From assembly GCA_040756735.1 (NCBI GenBank), contig JBFLYC010000004.1, positions 116,757 through 180,756 on the forward strand: a stretch of DNA of 64,000 bases. The letters run 5' to 3'. Positions 8,809-17,629 of the stretch are shown here, piece after piece. The notes beneath the pieces were generated by a model that saw nothing but the letters and a program-made list of their open reading frames with translations, searched no databases and was not told where the DNA came from. Position 1 is the stretch's first letter. The number at the start of each line of letters is the position of its first letter. This DNA comes from JBFLYC01 sp040756735. Its GTDB lineage: Bacteria > Bacillota > DSM-16504 > Desulfitibacterales > Desulfitibacteraceae. A program made the translations under genes and the position numbers.

Positions 8809-9756
8809 ATGAGTTTAGAAAAAGCAGCTATTCTTACATTGAAAAATTGTATGGGCATAAAAAAAGGTGAGCAGATTTTAGTAGTTACTGATACACCATT
8901 GTACTCTTTGGGTCAGGAGTTTTTTAATGCTGCTAAAGAGCTTGAGTGTGAAGCTCTGCAAATGAATTTTTTACCTAGAGACAATAACGGTGAAGAGCCA
9001 CCCCAGGCTGTGGCTGCTGCCATGAAGGATGCCCAGGTTGTCCTGCTGATAACATCCAAATCGTTGTCACATACCAGGGCCAGAAAAGAGGCAAATCTTG
9101 CTGGTGCAAGGATTGCTTCTATGCCTGGTATTACCGAAGAGATGATTTTAAGGACTCTTACCATAGATTATGGTGTATTTCAGGAGCAGGCAGCTAAGTT
9201 GGAACAGATTTTATCAGGTGGCGGGCATGTACATTTGACAAGTGAGGCAGGGACTGACCTGACTTTCTCTATAGAAGGCAGAAAAGGGCTCATTGATGCG
9301 GGCATCTATACTAAACCAGGAGATTTTGGGAATCTACCTGCAGGGGAGGTTTATGTAGCTCCTGTTGAAGGTACTGCACAGGGTATACTAGCAGTGGACG
9401 GATCCATGGCAGGTATTGGTATAGTTGACCGTCCTATTATTCTTAAGGTGGAAAAGGGGCTAGCCCTTGAAGTATACGGCGGCGGGGCAGCGATTAAGCT
9501 AAACGGTATACTGCACAAGTATGGTGATAAGGCGCGCAATATCGCAGAGCTGGGAATAGGTATTCATCCCACGGCTATTCTTACAGGAGCTGTTCTGGAG
9601 GATGAAAAAATCCAAGGCACTGTGCACATTGCTTTGGGAGGCAATAGTACCATTGGCGGCACTGTGGAAGTAGCCAGCCATTTAGATGGAATTGTCCTGA
9701 AACCAACATTGAGTATTGATGGCACATTGATACTCAAGAGCGGCAAGTTCTTGTAG
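8809..9756 (+). CDS. M29-family aminopeptidase-like protein
   Basis: This 315-residue protein is similar to the short clostridial leucyl aminopeptidases of the M29 (thermophilic aminopeptidase T) family. The N-terminal half is a Rossmann-like domain. The C-terminal half has the metallopeptidase motifs: LTSEAGTDLTF, a Glu in VAPVEGTAQG, and His in GIGIHPTA and in ALGGNSTIGG-TVEVASHLDG. It is about 90 residues shorter than AmpS/AmpT. Its likely role is release of N-terminal amino acids from peptides in the cytoplasm. The ribosome site is GAAAGGTAG. The 70-nt upstream spacer has the direct repeat TATGCAAATATT. Confidence 0.75.
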   Translation: MSLEKAAILTLKNCMGIKKGEQILVVTDTPLYSLGQEFFNAAKELECEALQMNFLPRDNNGEEPPQAVAAAMKDAQVVLLITSKSLSHTRARKEANLAGARIASMPGITEEMILRTLTIDYGVFQEQAAKLEQILSGGGHVHLTSEAGTDLTFSIEGRKGLIDAGIYTKPGDFGNLPAGEVYVAPVEGTAQGILAVDGSMAGIGIVDRPIILKVEKGLALEVYGGGAAIKLNGILHKYGDKARNIAELGIGIHPTAILTGAVLEDEKIQGTVHIALGGNSTIGGTVEVASHLDGIVLKPTLSIDGTLILKSGKFL

Positions 9757-9863
9757 AGGTTTACATAATATTCTAAAACTCTTTATATATTTGCCAGGCT
9801 GAAACCCATGCAACTGCTTCTACTCTTGAAGGAAAGGGATTCTAAACTAGTAGGAGCTTTTTG

Positions 9864-10016
9864 CTAAAAGTTGCTCCTTTCATAGCTTATGCGGTTTCGT
9901 GCAAAAGCCGGACAAAATCCCCTTCTCTGCCTCTCACCTGATATAACGGGAATTCCTAATTCACATTGGCCGTTCTTTTGGTATGTGCATTTGCAGTCGC
10001 AAATCATGTCCTGCAT
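9864..10016 (-). CDS. Small cysteine-rich protein, 50 residues
   Basis: I found this gene by reading the minus strand: ATG at 10016, stop at 9864, and an AAGGAAGG ribosome site eight bases before the start. It has five Cys, three of them in a CDCKC cluster at residues 6-10, then Cys18 (NGQCEL) and Cys35 (FCPAF). The spacing suggests a bound metal ion or Fe-S cluster. It resembles small clostridial Cys-rich proteins of the type CxYxxxGxC, though I cannot name the family. It lies alone on this strand between the aminopeptidase and the GntR gene. The 3' end overlaps a weak GGAGC/GCTCC hairpin at 9852-9878 that could end transcription. Confidence 0.6.
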   Translation of the reverse strand: MQDMICDCKCTYQKNGQCELGIPVISGERQRRGFCPAFARNRISYERSNF

Positions 10017-10313
10017 CTTGAAAACCTTCCTTCTTTTCACATTAATTTTATTATCTTAATTCCTAGTATGCCCAAAGAATCTTTAAAGCATAGCTTTTAA
10101 TATTTGTTAACATTTTCGTAAAACCTTTTAACAGAGCAACGCATCTTTTTAGAAGCTGGATTAACCAGTGTTAAGTCTGAAGTCAAGGGTGTAATGCATT
10201 TCCTGTGTCAGGCATTATATCTGAGAGAAGTTGCAAGTAGACTAACATTACATTATAATTGTACCACTGATATGCATTCGTATAGTCGTATAGACATGGA
10301 GGGTATAAAACTA

Positions 10314-11054
10314 ATGAGAATTAATGACCAATCTCCTGTGCCAATTTATTTTCAAATAAAAGAGGACCTCAAGCAAAAGATTATTTCAGGACATTACAAG
10401 CCTAATGATCGCATTCCTTCAGAGGAGGACTTGGCAGAACATTACGGTACCAGTAGGATGACCTTAAGGCGTTCTGTAACTGAACTTGTTGAGGATGGAT
10501 ATCTGTACAGGGTGCATGGTAAAGGCACATTTGTTAGTAAACCACGAATTGAAAGGAGTTATGCACCTTTAACAGGTTTTATGCAGGATATGACTAAAAG
10601 GGGTTTCATCCCAGGCGCTAAAGTTTTAGAGATTAAGGAAGTGCAGCCTTCACCTAAATTAAGGTCATTATTAGAGTTGGAGAAGAATAATACTGTAATC
10701 AAAATTGTTAGACTTCGATATGCAAATGAGGAACCAATAGTAATCCAAAATGCATTCATTCCCACTTTCCTTTGTCCTGAATTAATTCATGAAAACCTAG
10801 AAGTTAATTCTCTATATGACGTCTTGGAAAACAAGTATAAATTAGAGCTCTTTTGTGCAAAGCAAAAGATGGAGGCAACTGTTGCCAACAAAAACTTGGC
10901 TGAAACCCTGGGAGTTAAAAAAGGCAGCCCGTTGTTATATGTAGAAAGGTTAACTTTTTTAAAAAACAATATTCCGGTGGAATATGTAGAAATATGGTAT
11001 CGGGGTGACAGATATGTTTTTGAGGTAAACTTATTTAAACATTGGGATAAGTAA
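10314..11054 (+). CDS. GntR/HutC-family transcription regulator
   Basis: This 246-residue repressor has a winged-helix DNA-binding domain (about 1-75; PIYFQIKEDLKQKI, RIPSEEDLAEHYGTSRMTLRR) and a UTRA ligand domain (about 90-240; YAPLTGFMQDM, EPIVIQNAFIP). The upstream in-frame extension of 40 codons is not used: GGAGGG at 10298-10303 is placed for ATG 10314. UTRA proteins commonly sense sugars, amino acids or their phosphates. The three genes after it (flavin reductase, zinc dehydrogenase, aldolase) are all broken, so the regulator may have lost its regulon. The ligand is unknown. Confidence 0.88.
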   Translation: MRINDQSPVPIYFQIKEDLKQKIISGHYKPNDRIPSEEDLAEHYGTSRMTLRRSVTELVEDGYLYRVHGKGTFVSKPRIERSYAPLTGFMQDMTKRGFIPGAKVLEIKEVQPSPKLRSLLELEKNNTVIKIVRLRYANEEPIVIQNAFIPTFLCPELIHENLEVNSLYDVLENKYKLELFCAKQKMEATVANKNLAETLGVKKGSPLLYVERLTFLKNNIPVEYVEIWYRGDRYVFEVNLFKHWDK

Positions 11055-11176
11055 TTAGTATTAACCTCTTCATTTTCAGGATGATAGGCTATTAAATGTC
11101 TCTTTTTGATTTATAAATTCGACAACTCCTCAATCACGCTTAGGAGGAATGAAAATACATATGGAAGTGATAAGTA

Positions 11177-11559
11177 GTGAAAGTATTAGGTTTAGTCGGA
11201 AGCCCAAGAAAGGGATTTAATACCGATTATGGAGATATGGCTGCTCAAACCAAGCTTTTCATCGATCGCTGTTACAGGTTTATTGAGATGGGGATAATGG
11301 TGACAATACCATGAGCTTCCCCAGCAGGATAAAGAATCCCAAAAAACTTGTCTTTGTTTCTGTTGCAGGTAGTTTTGGTGTTGAGACTTTTGAAAAACAA
11401 ATAGAGGTTATTAAGCTTTTATGTAATGATTTAAACGCTGAATTGATAGATAAATTGTTGGTTACCAAGACAGATTGGTTTCCTGTTAAAGACAATCCCG
11501 GATTACAAGAAGAAGCATTTAATATAGGAAAAAGGTTAGTCCTAAAACTAACAGTATAG
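11177..11559 (+). pseudogene. NADPH-dependent FMN reductase-like flavoprotein, broken
   Basis: A GTG at 11177 opens with KVLGLVGSPRKGFNTD, the FMN-binding start of NADPH-dependent FMN reductase / iron-sulfur flavoprotein families. The reading then jumps to AAQTKLFIDRCYRF, which normally lies about 70 residues later, so an internal part is missing. Near 11288 the frame shifts. The family-like C-terminal part (LVFVSVAGSFGVETFEKQI) continues in another frame to 11559. One deletion and one frameshift together make a functional product very unlikely. Confidence 0.7.
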
Positions 11560-11598
11560 CGGAATTCAATTTTAATCAATGTTATTCGGAGGTAGGAA

Positions 11599-12420
11599 AT
11601 GAAGTCTTTGGTAAGATATGGGAACAAAGCAAAAGAGTTCAGACTGATAAACACTGAGGAGCCCAGTCCGGGTGATGGTGAAGTAAAGATCAAAGTTGAG
11701 TATGCAGGCATCTGCGGTACTGACCTGCACATGTATGAAGGACATCTTGATTTGTCCGTCCCGATTATTGTAGGGCATGAGTTTAGCGGTACAGTTGTTG
11801 AGGTGGGCAAGGGCGTTGTAGGCATTAAACCTGGAGACAGGGTTACAGCAGAACATACCTTTGACGTATGTGGCTGTTGTAGTCACTGCCGTGAAGGTAA
11901 ATACAACTTATGTACAAACAGGATTTCCTTGGGGTTTGAAAAACCAGGATGTTTTGCAGAGTATGTAATAGCCGGTTCAAAATATATTCATAAATTGCCC
12001 GATAATGTAGCCTTTGAGGAGGGGGCTCTTACTGAACCTATAGCTTGTTCCTTGCATGCTGTTGAAAAAGTGCTGCCGACTCCAGGAGAAAGAGCCCTGA
12101 TAATTGGCCCGGGTCCGGTTGGTTTGTTGACTGGATTGTGCTTAAAAGCACATAATTGTCAGGTGGATATTATCGGCACTGAAAGTGATGTTTTGCGGTT
12201 AGAAAAAGCAAAGCAGCTGGATATGAACGTTGTAGACCAAGGAGCTTGTTTAGGCGGAAATTACGATATCATAGCAGAGTGTTCAGGCAGCCAGGCAGCC
12301 AGGCAGGAGTTGAATTGGCGCTGCAGTCCATCAAAAAGAACGGCCGTTATGTGCAGGTTGGAATATTTGCTAAACCAATTACTGTCAATTTAGATTTGGT
12401 GGTATTTAATGAGCTAAGGT
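11599..12420 (+). pseudogene. Zinc-dependent medium-chain dehydrogenase, frameshifted and truncated
   Basis: The frame starts well (GAGGTAGG ribosome site, ATG 11599) and encodes an MDR/sorbitol dehydrogenase-like protein. It has the catalytic zinc motifs GICGTDLHMYEG and GHEFSG, the structural zinc Cys (CGCCSHCREGKYNLC) and a Rossmann motif (GPGPVGLL). At 12284-12299 the 8-mer CAGGCAGC is present twice in tandem. Removing one copy restores ECSGSQAGVELALQ, so this duplication is the frameshift. The correct frame runs on to about 12420 (YVQVGIFAKPITVNLD) and then fuses to an aldolase, without the MDR C-terminus. Confidence 0.8.
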
Positions 12421-13097
12421 TTGCAAAAGAACTATCAGGTCTTGGTTTAATTTTAAGGCTGGACTTATCACCTACAATGATAGGCAAAGGCCATGATAGT
12501 ACAGTGGTTTATGGAATTGAAGAAGCCCTGCAATTAGGAGCTGATGCAGTGATTGTCAACGCAGGTCCTGGGGTGGGAGTTGAAGAGAAGACCCTGCCTG
12601 CCCTGGCTTTAGCTGCAGCTGAATGTGACAGATGGGGGATGCCGCTAATAGGTGAAATGTCTCCGGGCGGTTTTGATAGTGATCCTGCCATTCGGACTTT
12701 GGAAAATATTAAGCTGGGTGCAAGGATAGCCTGCGAATTGGGCGTTGATATGATCAAAACAATCTATCATCCTGGCTACCAGGAAGTAGTAGAAGCTTCC
12801 TTTGTACCTATAGTTGTGTTGGGCGGCGCTAAAACACCTGATGAAGTCAAGTACCTGGAATCCATAAAGCAAGCTATAGATGAGGGAGCATCTGGGGTAG
12901 CCATTGGACGTAATATTTGGGGACATGATAACCCCAGAGGAATGACCCGGGCGTTGTGGACCATTATCCACGGAAATGGTAGTCTAATGGTTGACCTATC
13001 TGGTCTGATAAATGAGCAGGTGCCTTTTGAAAAAATCGAGGAAGGCTTTAAAAGAGCCATGTCTCCAAAGACTTACAGGGTAGTTGTTAATATTTAA
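12421..13097 (+). pseudogene. DhnA/LacD-type class I aldolase, N-terminal part deleted
   Basis: From about 12423 the frame encodes the TIM-barrel of a DhnA-type (FbaB / DeoC-like) aldolase: LGLILRLD, ALQLGADAVIVNAGPGVG, MPLIGEMSPGG, the probable Schiff-base region ELGVDMIKTIYHPGY, and PIVVLGGAKTPDEV. The first 40 or so residues and any start signal are missing. The frame is instead joined to the tail of the dehydrogenase remnant. This is what a deletion removing the end of one gene and the start of the next would leave. Confidence 0.75.
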
Positions 13098-13234
13098 CAG
13101 GCCTTAGGCAAGAAGTCTCCATCTTCTAAACAAAACGAAAGCTTAAGATGAATTGGCTATTTGCTGAAAAGTTAATTTACAAAAATTGCCAATAATATAT
13201 AATAAAAAGTATTCTATAAAAAGTGTCCAATATC

Positions 13235-13263
13235 TTGACACATGAGATTTTCCTTGATACAAT
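13235..13263 (+). promoter_or_regulatory. Sigma-A promoter of the proC T-box transcript
   Basis: TTGACA (13235-13240), a 17-base spacer and TACAAT (13258-13263). This is a near-consensus promoter about 55 bases before the T-box leader. Confidence 0.85.
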
Positions 13264-13316
13264 AGCGTTAATTCGAAATGCTTAGGAAAAATATTTGTAA
13301 AGGTTATGAAGGGGAA

Positions 13317-13572
13317 TAGTAGGAGAAAAAGCTTGTCAGAGAGCGATGCTCATGGGCTGAAAAGTATCGTCTAGTATTTTATCCGAAACCCACCCTGGAA
13401 CTGCTGGTGAAAAATCAGAAACGGAGCCCCACCGTTATTAGAGGGGAGGGTATAACCTTAAGGTTATCTTAAGGCGTACCTGAATGAGTGGATACTGTTT
13501 ATTCAGTGTCAATTAAGGTGGTACCACGGATTCTTAAGCCTTCCGTCCTTTTTGGATGGAGGGCTTTTATAT
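13317..13572 (+). promoter_or_regulatory. T-box riboswitch leader of proC
   Basis: The T-box core AAGGTGGTACCACGG is at 13515-13529. It is followed by a terminator, AAGCCTTCCGTCC / GGATGGAGGGCTT, with a T run at about 13536-13568. The upstream AGAGAG element lies at about 13338, within the stem I region. Uncharged tRNA would bind and favour the antiterminator. The variable base in TGGT would pair with an A discriminator, as in tRNA-Pro. I could not place the specifier codon with certainty, so proline specificity is inferred from the downstream gene proC. Confidence 0.92.
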
Positions 13573-13608
13573 TTTACTCAATTTTTCGGTATAAGGAGGA
13601 GTACAGCA

Positions 13609-14430
13609 ATGCGAGTTTTTGGTAAAATTGCTTTTATAGGTGCTGGTAACATGGCAGAGGCCATGATCAAGGGTCTGATCAGCAGCGGGCTGGCTGAACC
13701 ATCAGAAATATTTGTCACCAACAAAGCAGACCGTGAGAAACTTGAAAGATTAAATGCAAAGTGGGGCGTCAGAACAAGCTATGATAGAAAAAATGTCTTA
13801 GAAGACGCCAGGATAGTGATTCTTGCCGTGAAGCCTCAAGACATGGAAACAGCGCTCCTTGAAATCAAAGGCTTTATTAAGGACAACCAATTGGTTATTT
13901 CGACTGCAGCCGGACTCTCTTTAGAGTGGTTTGAGAAAAGACTTAATAATGGGGTGCCAGTTGTAAGAACCATGTCTAATTTGCCCTGTCAGGTAAAAGC
14001 AGGCGCTACTGCAGTCACAATGGGCAGGAATACTAATGGAAGACATCGTTTTCTTGTGGATGCTATTTTCAACTCACTAGGCATTGTAGTTCATGTAAGA
14101 GAGGATTTAATAGACACAATTACCGGCTTAAGCGGCAGCGGTCCTGCCTATGTATATCTCATGATTTCAGCCTTGGCTGATGCAGGGGAGCAGTCAGGTT
14201 TATCTAAGGAAGTTGCCTTTGAGCTGGCTGTGCAAACTGTTTTTGGCGCTGCAAAACTTGTTAAAGAGTCAGGGATTGACAGTAAGAAACTTGTTCAGCT
14301 AACGGCTTCAAAGGGAGGAACCACATTGGCCGGACTTCAAGAGTTAGAGCAGGGAGGTTTTACAAAAACTATAGGTGCAGCAGTAAAGATGGCTGCAAAA
14401 AGGTCTAAAGAGCTAAGCTTAAGTTATTAA
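13609..14430 (+). CDS. proC: Pyrroline-5-carboxylate reductase
   Basis: This 273-residue enzyme makes the last step of proline synthesis, reducing 1-pyrroline-5-carboxylate with NAD(P)H. It has the Rossmann motif IGAGNMAEAM near the N-terminus, ILAVKPQDME, and the C-terminal dimerisation signature (GLSGSGPAYVYLMISALADA, TASKGGTTLAGL). The start ATG 13609 has an AAGGAGG site; the earlier frame opening at 13552 is inside the T-box terminator. The gene is a single-gene transcript under T-box control, ended by the terminator at 14441. Length is normal and all motifs are intact. Confidence 0.96.
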   Translation: MRVFGKIAFIGAGNMAEAMIKGLISSGLAEPSEIFVTNKADREKLERLNAKWGVRTSYDRKNVLEDARIVILAVKPQDMETALLEIKGFIKDNQLVISTAAGLSLEWFEKRLNNGVPVVRTMSNLPCQVKAGATAVTMGRNTNGRHRFLVDAIFNSLGIVVHVREDLIDTITGLSGSGPAYVYLMISALADAGEQSGLSKEVAFELAVQTVFGAAKLVKESGIDSKKLVQLTASKGGTTLAGLQELEQGGFTKTIGAAVKMAAKRSKELSLSY

Positions 14431-14440
14431 TTTAATGAAC

Positions 14441-14468
14441 AAAAGCCGTCTAATGAGGCGGCTTTTTA
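14441..14468 (+). terminator. proC terminator
   Basis: AAAAGCCGTC and GGCGGCTTTTT form a hairpin followed by T residues, 11 bases after the proC stop. Confidence 0.8.
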
Positions 14469-14520
14469 TTTGCGACAAAATTTTTATTTGCGACAAAATA
14501 AGATAATTTACGACAAAGGA
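14464..14520 (+). repeat. Short direct repeats around GCGACAAAAT
   Basis: TTTTTATTTGCGACAAAAT occurs twice head to tail (14464-14482 and about 14483-14501), and a third degenerate copy (TTTACGACAAAG) follows. They lie between the proC terminator and the marR promoter. Purpose unknown. Confidence 0.6.
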
Positions 14521-14601
14521 GTTTTCGGGAATATCTCGAAAAATCAAATAATAGGTTAATTTTTCCCGAATCACATGAAAAATGGGTTCAAAGTTCCTAT
14601 T

Positions 14602-14654
14602 TTGCACAGATGATTAGCCTGCTCATAATTATAATGCTAACTAAAAAATTTAGT
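14602..14654 (+). promoter_or_regulatory. marR promoter with palindromic operator
   Basis: TTGCAC (14602-14607), a 16-base spacer and CATAAT (14624-14629) form a plausible promoter. Just downstream, ACTAAA-aaa-TTTAGT (14640-14654) is a perfect inverted repeat in the position of an autorepression operator. Confidence 0.55.
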
Positions 14655-14759
14655 AACTACTCAGGAGTCAGGATTCACTAATATTAATTCTGACTGTAAA
14701 ATTTCTGAATACCTGAACAGTACTTTCAGAAATACAAAGTTTAGGGGGCACAAATATCA

Positions 14760-15206
14760 TTGTTTAAAGAGGTAGATGATCTGAAATTTTTGTTAAATAA
14801 AGCTGCACGTTTAACTGCTCATCATTTCAATACCAAATTGAAAGAATTCGATATAACACTGCCTCAATTTGGGATTTTGTTATGCCTTTACGATTATGAA
14901 AGGTCATATGGCATGAAAGATTATCTAACTCCTGCAAATATTGCAGAGTTTTTGTCAGCGGATAGGCCCACAGTATCAGGGGTTATTTACAGGCTTTCAC
15001 AAAAGGGACTTGTGTTGTCCGCAATTAACCCCAATGATAGGCGCTCTCAAATAATTAGACTAACTGATAAAGCCAGGAAAATAATTCCTTATATGAAACA
15101 ACTGGGTGATGAATCAATAAAAGAGGCTACAGAGGGTCTAAAAAAGGATGAGATTGAACAGCTGAAAATCTATCTCGCTAAAATAGTCCATAATTTAACA
15201 AATTAA
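14760..15206 (+). CDS. MarR-family transcription regulator
   Basis: This 148-residue winged-helix protein starts at TTG 14760 behind TTAGGGGG. The MarR fold is clear: a dimerisation helix (FLLNKAARLTAHHFN), then LTPANIAEFLSADRPTVSG as the recognition helix-turn-helix, and the wing (NPNDRRSQIIRLTDKA). Dimers usually bind short palindromes, and a matching one lies in its own promoter. The next gene, a c-di-GMP signalling protein, starts 48 bases downstream and may be co-transcribed. The ligand is unknown. Confidence 0.9.
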   Translation: MFKEVDDLKFLLNKAARLTAHHFNTKLKEFDITLPQFGILLCLYDYERSYGMKDYLTPANIAEFLSADRPTVSGVIYRLSQKGLVLSAINPNDRRSQIIRLTDKARKIIPYMKQLGDESIKEATEGLKKDEIEQLKIYLAKIVHNLTN

Positions 15207-15254
15207 TATCTGTATTTTTTATACAACTGCTGAAAAGAGATGTGGGGGGATATT

Positions 15255-17543
15255 ATGTCTGGTCCAGTCATGAACTTTTTGGGTATTTCTGAGCTGCAGC
15301 AATTAGTTGATTCTCTTTATAAAATCACAGGGATATCTTGTATCATCAATGATTCAGACGGTTTGCCAATGATAAGTTCGTCAATTATAAATAAAAATGA
15401 CCCAGACATTATAGACATTCCCATAAAACTAAAAGACAGAGAAGTTGCAACAATAAAGTTGATAAAATCAAACAAGTGTGAGTCAGCCAAGGAAGAACTG
15501 GATAAGGAAACTGTTGCTGTCTATACTCAACTGGCCAAGGTGATGATCAGCTTTAGAGAAAAGCATTATAAATGGTTATCTGCAGAAAAAATGTTATACG
15601 AAACAAAACAACATATGAGTAATATTATACAATTTGAAAAGCTCATCGCAGGTATTTCCAGGCAGTTTATTAATTCATTTGCACACCAAATTGATACTGA
15701 AATAAACAATGCCTTACAAGCAATGGGGGAGTTTACTAAAACTGACCGCAGTTATGTTTTTTTGGTGTCCGATGATCAAAAGACAGTAGATAACACCCAT
15801 GAATGGTGTGCTCAAGGGATTACAGCTGAAAAAGAGAACTTGCAAGGAATACCAATTGATGCAATACCTTGGTGGATGGGTAAGCTTAACAGCTTTGAAA
15901 ATATTCACATTCCCGATGTAGATAAGATGCCCGCTGAGGCTCGCACTGAACAAGAAATACTTAAGGCTCAATCAATCAAATCGGTAATTGTTGTGCCCTT
16001 GACTTTAAAAAATCAATTGATCGGCTTCCTTGGATTTGATTCGGTTAGATGCAATAAGTACTGGCCAAATGAACATATAACACTGCTGAAAATTGCAGGA
16101 GAAATTTTTGCCAATGTGTTGGAGCGCAAAAAGACGGAAGAAATACTACAAAAAAGTGAAACAAAATTTAGGAGTATTGTGGAAAATGCAAATGACATTA
16201 TCTGCTCCATTGATAATAGTGGGTTAGTCACCTACATTTCTCCAAATTGCAAAAAAATGTTAGGTTATGAAGCAGAAGAAATAGAAGGAAAATCTTTTAG
16301 ATCATTTCTTCATCCTGATGATATAGTTAAAGGCATTAGCATATTTGACAAGTTTAATGATGAAAATGAGCAAACTTTTAGTTTTGAAAGCAGGGTAAAG
16401 CATGGAACAGGGGTATGGAGATGGTACAGGATTAACACATCTTCATCAAAGAATCAAAAAGCAGATTTCATATGTATTGCTAGAGATATTACGGAACAAA
16501 AAAATACCGAAGAGGAGTTAAAATACTTAAGTCTGCATGACTACCTAACAGGGCTTTATAATCGGGCCTATTTTGACAATGAAATTCGTAGGTTGGAGGG
16601 CAGTAGAGAATACCCAATTACAATAGTATCTATAGATGTGGATGATTTAAAGGTAATTAATGATACTATGGGGCACCACAAGGGAGATAAAATTTTAAAA
16701 AATTGTGCCGCTGTCTTAAAGAGTTCACTTAGAAAATCCGATATTCTGGCAAGAATTGGTGGGGATGAATTTGCAGCAATACTTCCTCGCACTGATAAAA
16801 AAGCTGCTGATAGTGTTATTGAGCGAATAAAGTTTGTTTTAGCAGAGTATAACAATGAGCATCCTGGGTTGCCCTTGAGCCTCTCATTAGGTATAGCCAC
16901 TTGTATGGGACCGGAAGAGGCCTTAAATGATGTTTTAAAAAGGGCAGATGACATGATGTACAAAACAAAGCATTCGAGTACTTTTACTACCAAAGGCTTA
17001 ATAGTCAATGCTTTGCTTGCAACCCTTTCAGAACGAGATTTTATTGCTAACGGTCATGCATTCAGGTTGCAGAAGCTTGGTGTACAGCTGGGGAAAAAAC
17101 TGGGACTTTCAGCTAGTCAGCTTAACAATCTTTCCATATTGTGCCAGGTTCATGACCTGGGCAAGGTTGGAATGCCTGACAGGATATTATTTAAAGGAGC
17201 GCCTTTGTCAGAAGAGGAATGGAAGGTGATGAGGCAGCATCCTCAAAAAGGCTACCGCATTGCAATGTCCTGTGTATCTTTAACGTCTGTTGCTGAGTTT
17301 ATCCTTAAACATCACGAGAGATGGGACGGCAAAGGATATCCTCTGGGTCTTAAGGGAGAGGCAATACCCTTAGAATGCCGTATTTTGGCTATAATTGATG
17401 CGTATGATGCTATGACTAATGAAAGACCATATCGTAAAGCAAAGAGCAAAGAACAGGCTGTTGAAGAACTTCGAAGGTGTTCAGGGACACAGTTCGATCC
17501 AGTATTAGTTGAATTATTTCTGCAAATGCTGGAAGAGATATGA
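15255..17543 (+). CDS. GAF-PAS-GGDEF-HD-GYP signalling protein with PocR-like N-terminus
   Basis: This 762-residue multidomain protein acts in cyclic-di-GMP signalling. The order is: a PocR-like region (about 5-100; LQQLVDSLYKITGISCI), GAF (about 135-290), PAS (about 300-415; SIVENANDIICSIDNSG), GGDEF (about 425-580, intact RIGGDEFAAILP) and HD-GYP (about 590-760, intact HDLGKVGMPDRIL and HHERWDGKGYP). Both cyclase and phosphodiesterase motifs look active. The PocR region is short and lacks its usual Cys-rich middle, so it may be another casualty of deletion or a natural short form. ATG 15255 is preferred because GGGGGG lies six bases before it. No membrane segment is seen. Confidence 0.9.
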   Translation: MSGPVMNFLGISELQQLVDSLYKITGISCIINDSDGLPMISSSIINKNDPDIIDIPIKLKDREVATIKLIKSNKCESAKEELDKETVAVYTQLAKVMISFREKHYKWLSAEKMLYETKQHMSNIIQFEKLIAGISRQFINSFAHQIDTEINNALQAMGEFTKTDRSYVFLVSDDQKTVDNTHEWCAQGITAEKENLQGIPIDAIPWWMGKLNSFENIHIPDVDKMPAEARTEQEILKAQSIKSVIVVPLTLKNQLIGFLGFDSVRCNKYWPNEHITLLKIAGEIFANVLERKKTEEILQKSETKFRSIVENANDIICSIDNSGLVTYISPNCKKMLGYEAEEIEGKSFRSFLHPDDIVKGISIFDKFNDENEQTFSFESRVKHGTGVWRWYRINTSSSKNQKADFICIARDITEQKNTEEELKYLSLHDYLTGLYNRAYFDNEIRRLEGSREYPITIVSIDVDDLKVINDTMGHHKGDKILKNCAAVLKSSLRKSDILARIGGDEFAAILPRTDKKAADSVIERIKFVLAEYNNEHPGLPLSLSLGIATCMGPEEALNDVLKRADDMMYKTKHSSTFTTKGLIVNALLATLSERDFIANGHAFRLQKLGVQLGKKLGLSASQLNNLSILCQVHDLGKVGMPDRILFKGAPLSEEEWKVMRQHPQKGYRIAMSCVSLTSVAEFILKHHERWDGKGYPLGLKGEAIPLECRILAIIDAYDAMTNERPYRKAKSKEQAVEELRRCSGTQFDPVLVELFLQMLEEI

Positions 17544-17629
17544 AGTGCAGATATATTCTATTTGGGCAGGAAATTTGTACCTCTTTGTAGTAAAGAATCT
17601 GTAATACTTCTCTGAAAAGGGGTTAAATA

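Noticed and set aside
11311..11313. TGA in the flavin reductase remnant as another selenocysteine codon
   Set aside because: The same frame stops again a few codons later. The family-like sequence continues in a different frame, so it is a frameshift.
12246..13097. A single intact 283-residue protein of new type
   Set aside because: Its first part is the end of a zinc dehydrogenase in its restored frame and the rest is an aldolase barrel without its N-terminus. It is a fusion of remnants, with no ribosome site at 12246.
14464..14520. CRISPR-like short repeats near GCGACAAAAT
   Set aside because: Only two good copies placed directly together, with no spacers.
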